Shown here one piece after another: positions 4,618 to 5,617 of a stretch of 5,617 nt of DNA. Source of the stretch: Chitinophagales bacterium (GTDB lineage: Bacteria > Bacteroidota > Bacteroidia > Chitinophagales > Saprospiraceae); contig JAAFHO010000391.1 of assembly GCA_013297575.1 (NCBI GenBank), forward strand, positions 1 to 5,617, read 5' to 3'. The position numbers were made by a program, and so were the translations under genes. The notes under the pieces were generated by a model. It was given only the letters and a program-made list of their open reading frames with translations. It searched no databases and had not been told where the DNA came from. Every line of letters begins with the position of its first letter. Position 1 is the first letter of the stretch.

Positions 4618-5617
4618 TTAAAAAATATGATCCAACGTCAAAAACTCCGAAGTATGGTCTTTTAAAATAGATTGTACTATACTTTTATCCTTCGTAGCCA
4701 CCATGCTTCGGATCGAGAACGCCCGCAGCGCATCCGCTACACTTAGCGTGCCTTCCGCGCTGTCTTTGCGGCCATTGAAAGGGAACGCATCGGGGCCGCG
4801 TTGGCTTTGTGCATTGAGGTTGATACGACCTACTTGGTTTACAAAACTATCAATCAATGCGCCAACGACCACTGCATCTTTGCCAAAAATACTGATTTGT
4901 TGGCCAAAATTGGAATTCACCACGTAATTTATAGGCTCTTCAATGGTACTAAATGGCACAATCGGTACTACAGGCCCAAATTGTTCTTCGTGGTAAACCC
5001 TCATTTTTTCGTTCACGGGGTATAGCACCGCTGGGTAAAAAAACGAGTGATCCACCGTTCCACCACCTTCGTTTAATACCTTTGCGCCGTGTTGTTGCGC
5101 ATCTTGCACGAGTTCGGTGAGGTAGGTCGGCTTTTGAGGTTCGGGTAGCGGGGTTAGTTTTACACCCTCGTCCCAGGGCATACCCGGTTTTAGTTTTTCA
5201 ATAGCCGCAAGGAGTTTTTGGGTAAATACTTCCACCACCGAATCGTGGACAAATAGTATTTTCAATGCCGTACAACGTTGTCCATTGAACGACAAAGCAC
5301 CCATAACGCATTCTGTAGCCGCCAAATCAAGGTCGGCATCGGCCAGTACGACGGCTGGGTTTTTGGCATCCAAACCCAATACACTGCGTAAACGATGGGG
5401 TTTTGGGTGCATTTTTTTGATTTCATTCGCACCTTTGCTCGTACCGATAAACGCAAATAAATCCAATTTCCCCGATTCCATCAACGCGCCTACTGTTTCG
5501 CGGCCTTTGCCGTAAATGACATTGATAACACCCGGTGGGAAACATTTTTGGAAAGCAGCCAACAGCGGTTGAACGAGCAAAACACCGTATTTCGCAGGTT
5601 TAAATACCACTGAATTA
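4618..5617 (-). CDS. Aldehyde dehydrogenase, GapN-like (NADP-dependent glyceraldehyde-3-phosphate dehydrogenase family), N-terminus beyond window
   Basis: Seen: the frame is open to the right edge. A GTG at 5608-5610 is internal, since the codons before it continue the family sequence; about 332 C-terminal residues are visible of a usual 480-540. Numbering from that GTG: Lys4 in VFKPA (cofactor), the GKGRETVG loop (34-41), FIGTSKG (54-60), catalytic Cys113 in FNGQRCTALK, HEEQFGPVVP (207-216), and RGPDAFPFNGRKDS (271-284), typical of GapN. Family knowledge: GapN oxidises glyceraldehyde 3-phosphate to 3-phosphoglycerate without ATP formation, producing NADPH in the cytoplasm. Oddity: at the general-base motif LELGGKNP this protein reads VLGLDAKNP (77-85), so the usual Glu is Gly79, with Asp81 two residues on. 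Substrate is inferred from family resemblance; another aldehyde is possible. No frameshift was seen. Confidence 0.85.
   Translation of the reverse strand, partial: NSVVFKPAKYGVLLVQPLLAAFQKCFPPGVINVIYGKGRETVGALMESGKLDLFAFIGTSKGANEIKKMHPKPHRLRSVLGLDAKNPAVVLADADLDLAATECVMGALSFNGQRCTALKILFVHDSVVEVFTQKLLAAIEKLKPGMPWDEGVKLTPLPEPQKPTYLTELVQDAQQHGAKVLNEGGGTVDHSFFYPAVLYPVNEKMRVYHEEQFGPVVPIVPFSTIEEPINYVVNSNFGQQISIFGKDAVVVGALIDSFVNQVGRINLNAQSQRGPDAFPFNGRKDSAEGTLSVADALRAFSIRSMVATKDKSIVQSILKDHTSEFLTLDHIF

Noticed and set aside
4703..5515. Several plus- and minus-strand open frames inside the dehydrogenase gene
   Set aside because: They are out-of-frame shadows of a strongly supported coding sequence and show no domain.

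Overview
The window looks like a chromosomal segment from a member of the Bacteroidota, probably of the Saprospiria/Cytophagia kind. The clues are AT-rich intergenic DNA, a good match to the Bacteroidota promoter pattern (TTTG, 19 bases, TAnnTTTG) before the toxin-antitoxin pair, signal peptides ending in Ala-Gln, and a GapN-like aldehyde dehydrogenase carrying LGLDAKNP in place of the usual LELGGKNP. Genus cannot be fixed from the sequence alone.

Left part (1-3317, AT-rich, all genes on the minus strand). In transcription order these are: a small four-helix membrane protein of unknown function (2661-3317); a VapC-type PIN ribonuclease toxin with its upstream antitoxin, overlapping by 4 bases (1927-2573) and led by a convincing promoter; an SMI1/KNR4-family protein with no visible cognate toxin (1452-1859); and two diverged paralogues of a small exported protein ending in a YwqK/MORN_2-like module (927-1376 and 219-686). 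This is accessory-type content. The space between the two paralogues holds two adjacent hairpins, one very GC-rich, and a third hairpin lies near the left edge.

Middle (3318-3618). The divergent intergenic region carries the most striking structure in the window. Four copies of a 21-base unit with core GGTGCAGCGCACC are arranged head-to-head, two forward then two reverse. The outer copies form an exact 26-base inverted repeat and the inner copies a nearly perfect 58-base palindrome. It resembles a REP/BIME-type mobile palindromic element. Open frames running through it are almost certainly not genes.

Right part (3619-5617, clearly higher G+C). A DHCW-motif cupin and a PPC/DUF296 protein lie on the plus strand, the latter starting with an apparent lipoprotein signal. 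Between them is a second palindromic element built from 9-base AAACGGATT-like modules. A 3'-truncated-by-window aldehyde dehydrogenase of the non-phosphorylating GAPDH (GapN-like) type converges on the PPC gene with only 3 bases between stop codons; its N-terminus lies beyond the right edge.

No RNA gene, CRISPR array, insertion sequence or transposase was seen. No clearly new multi-gene system is demonstrated. The best candidates for follow-up are the palindromic repeat cluster, the putatively exported PPC protein, and the altered general-base motif of the dehydrogenase.
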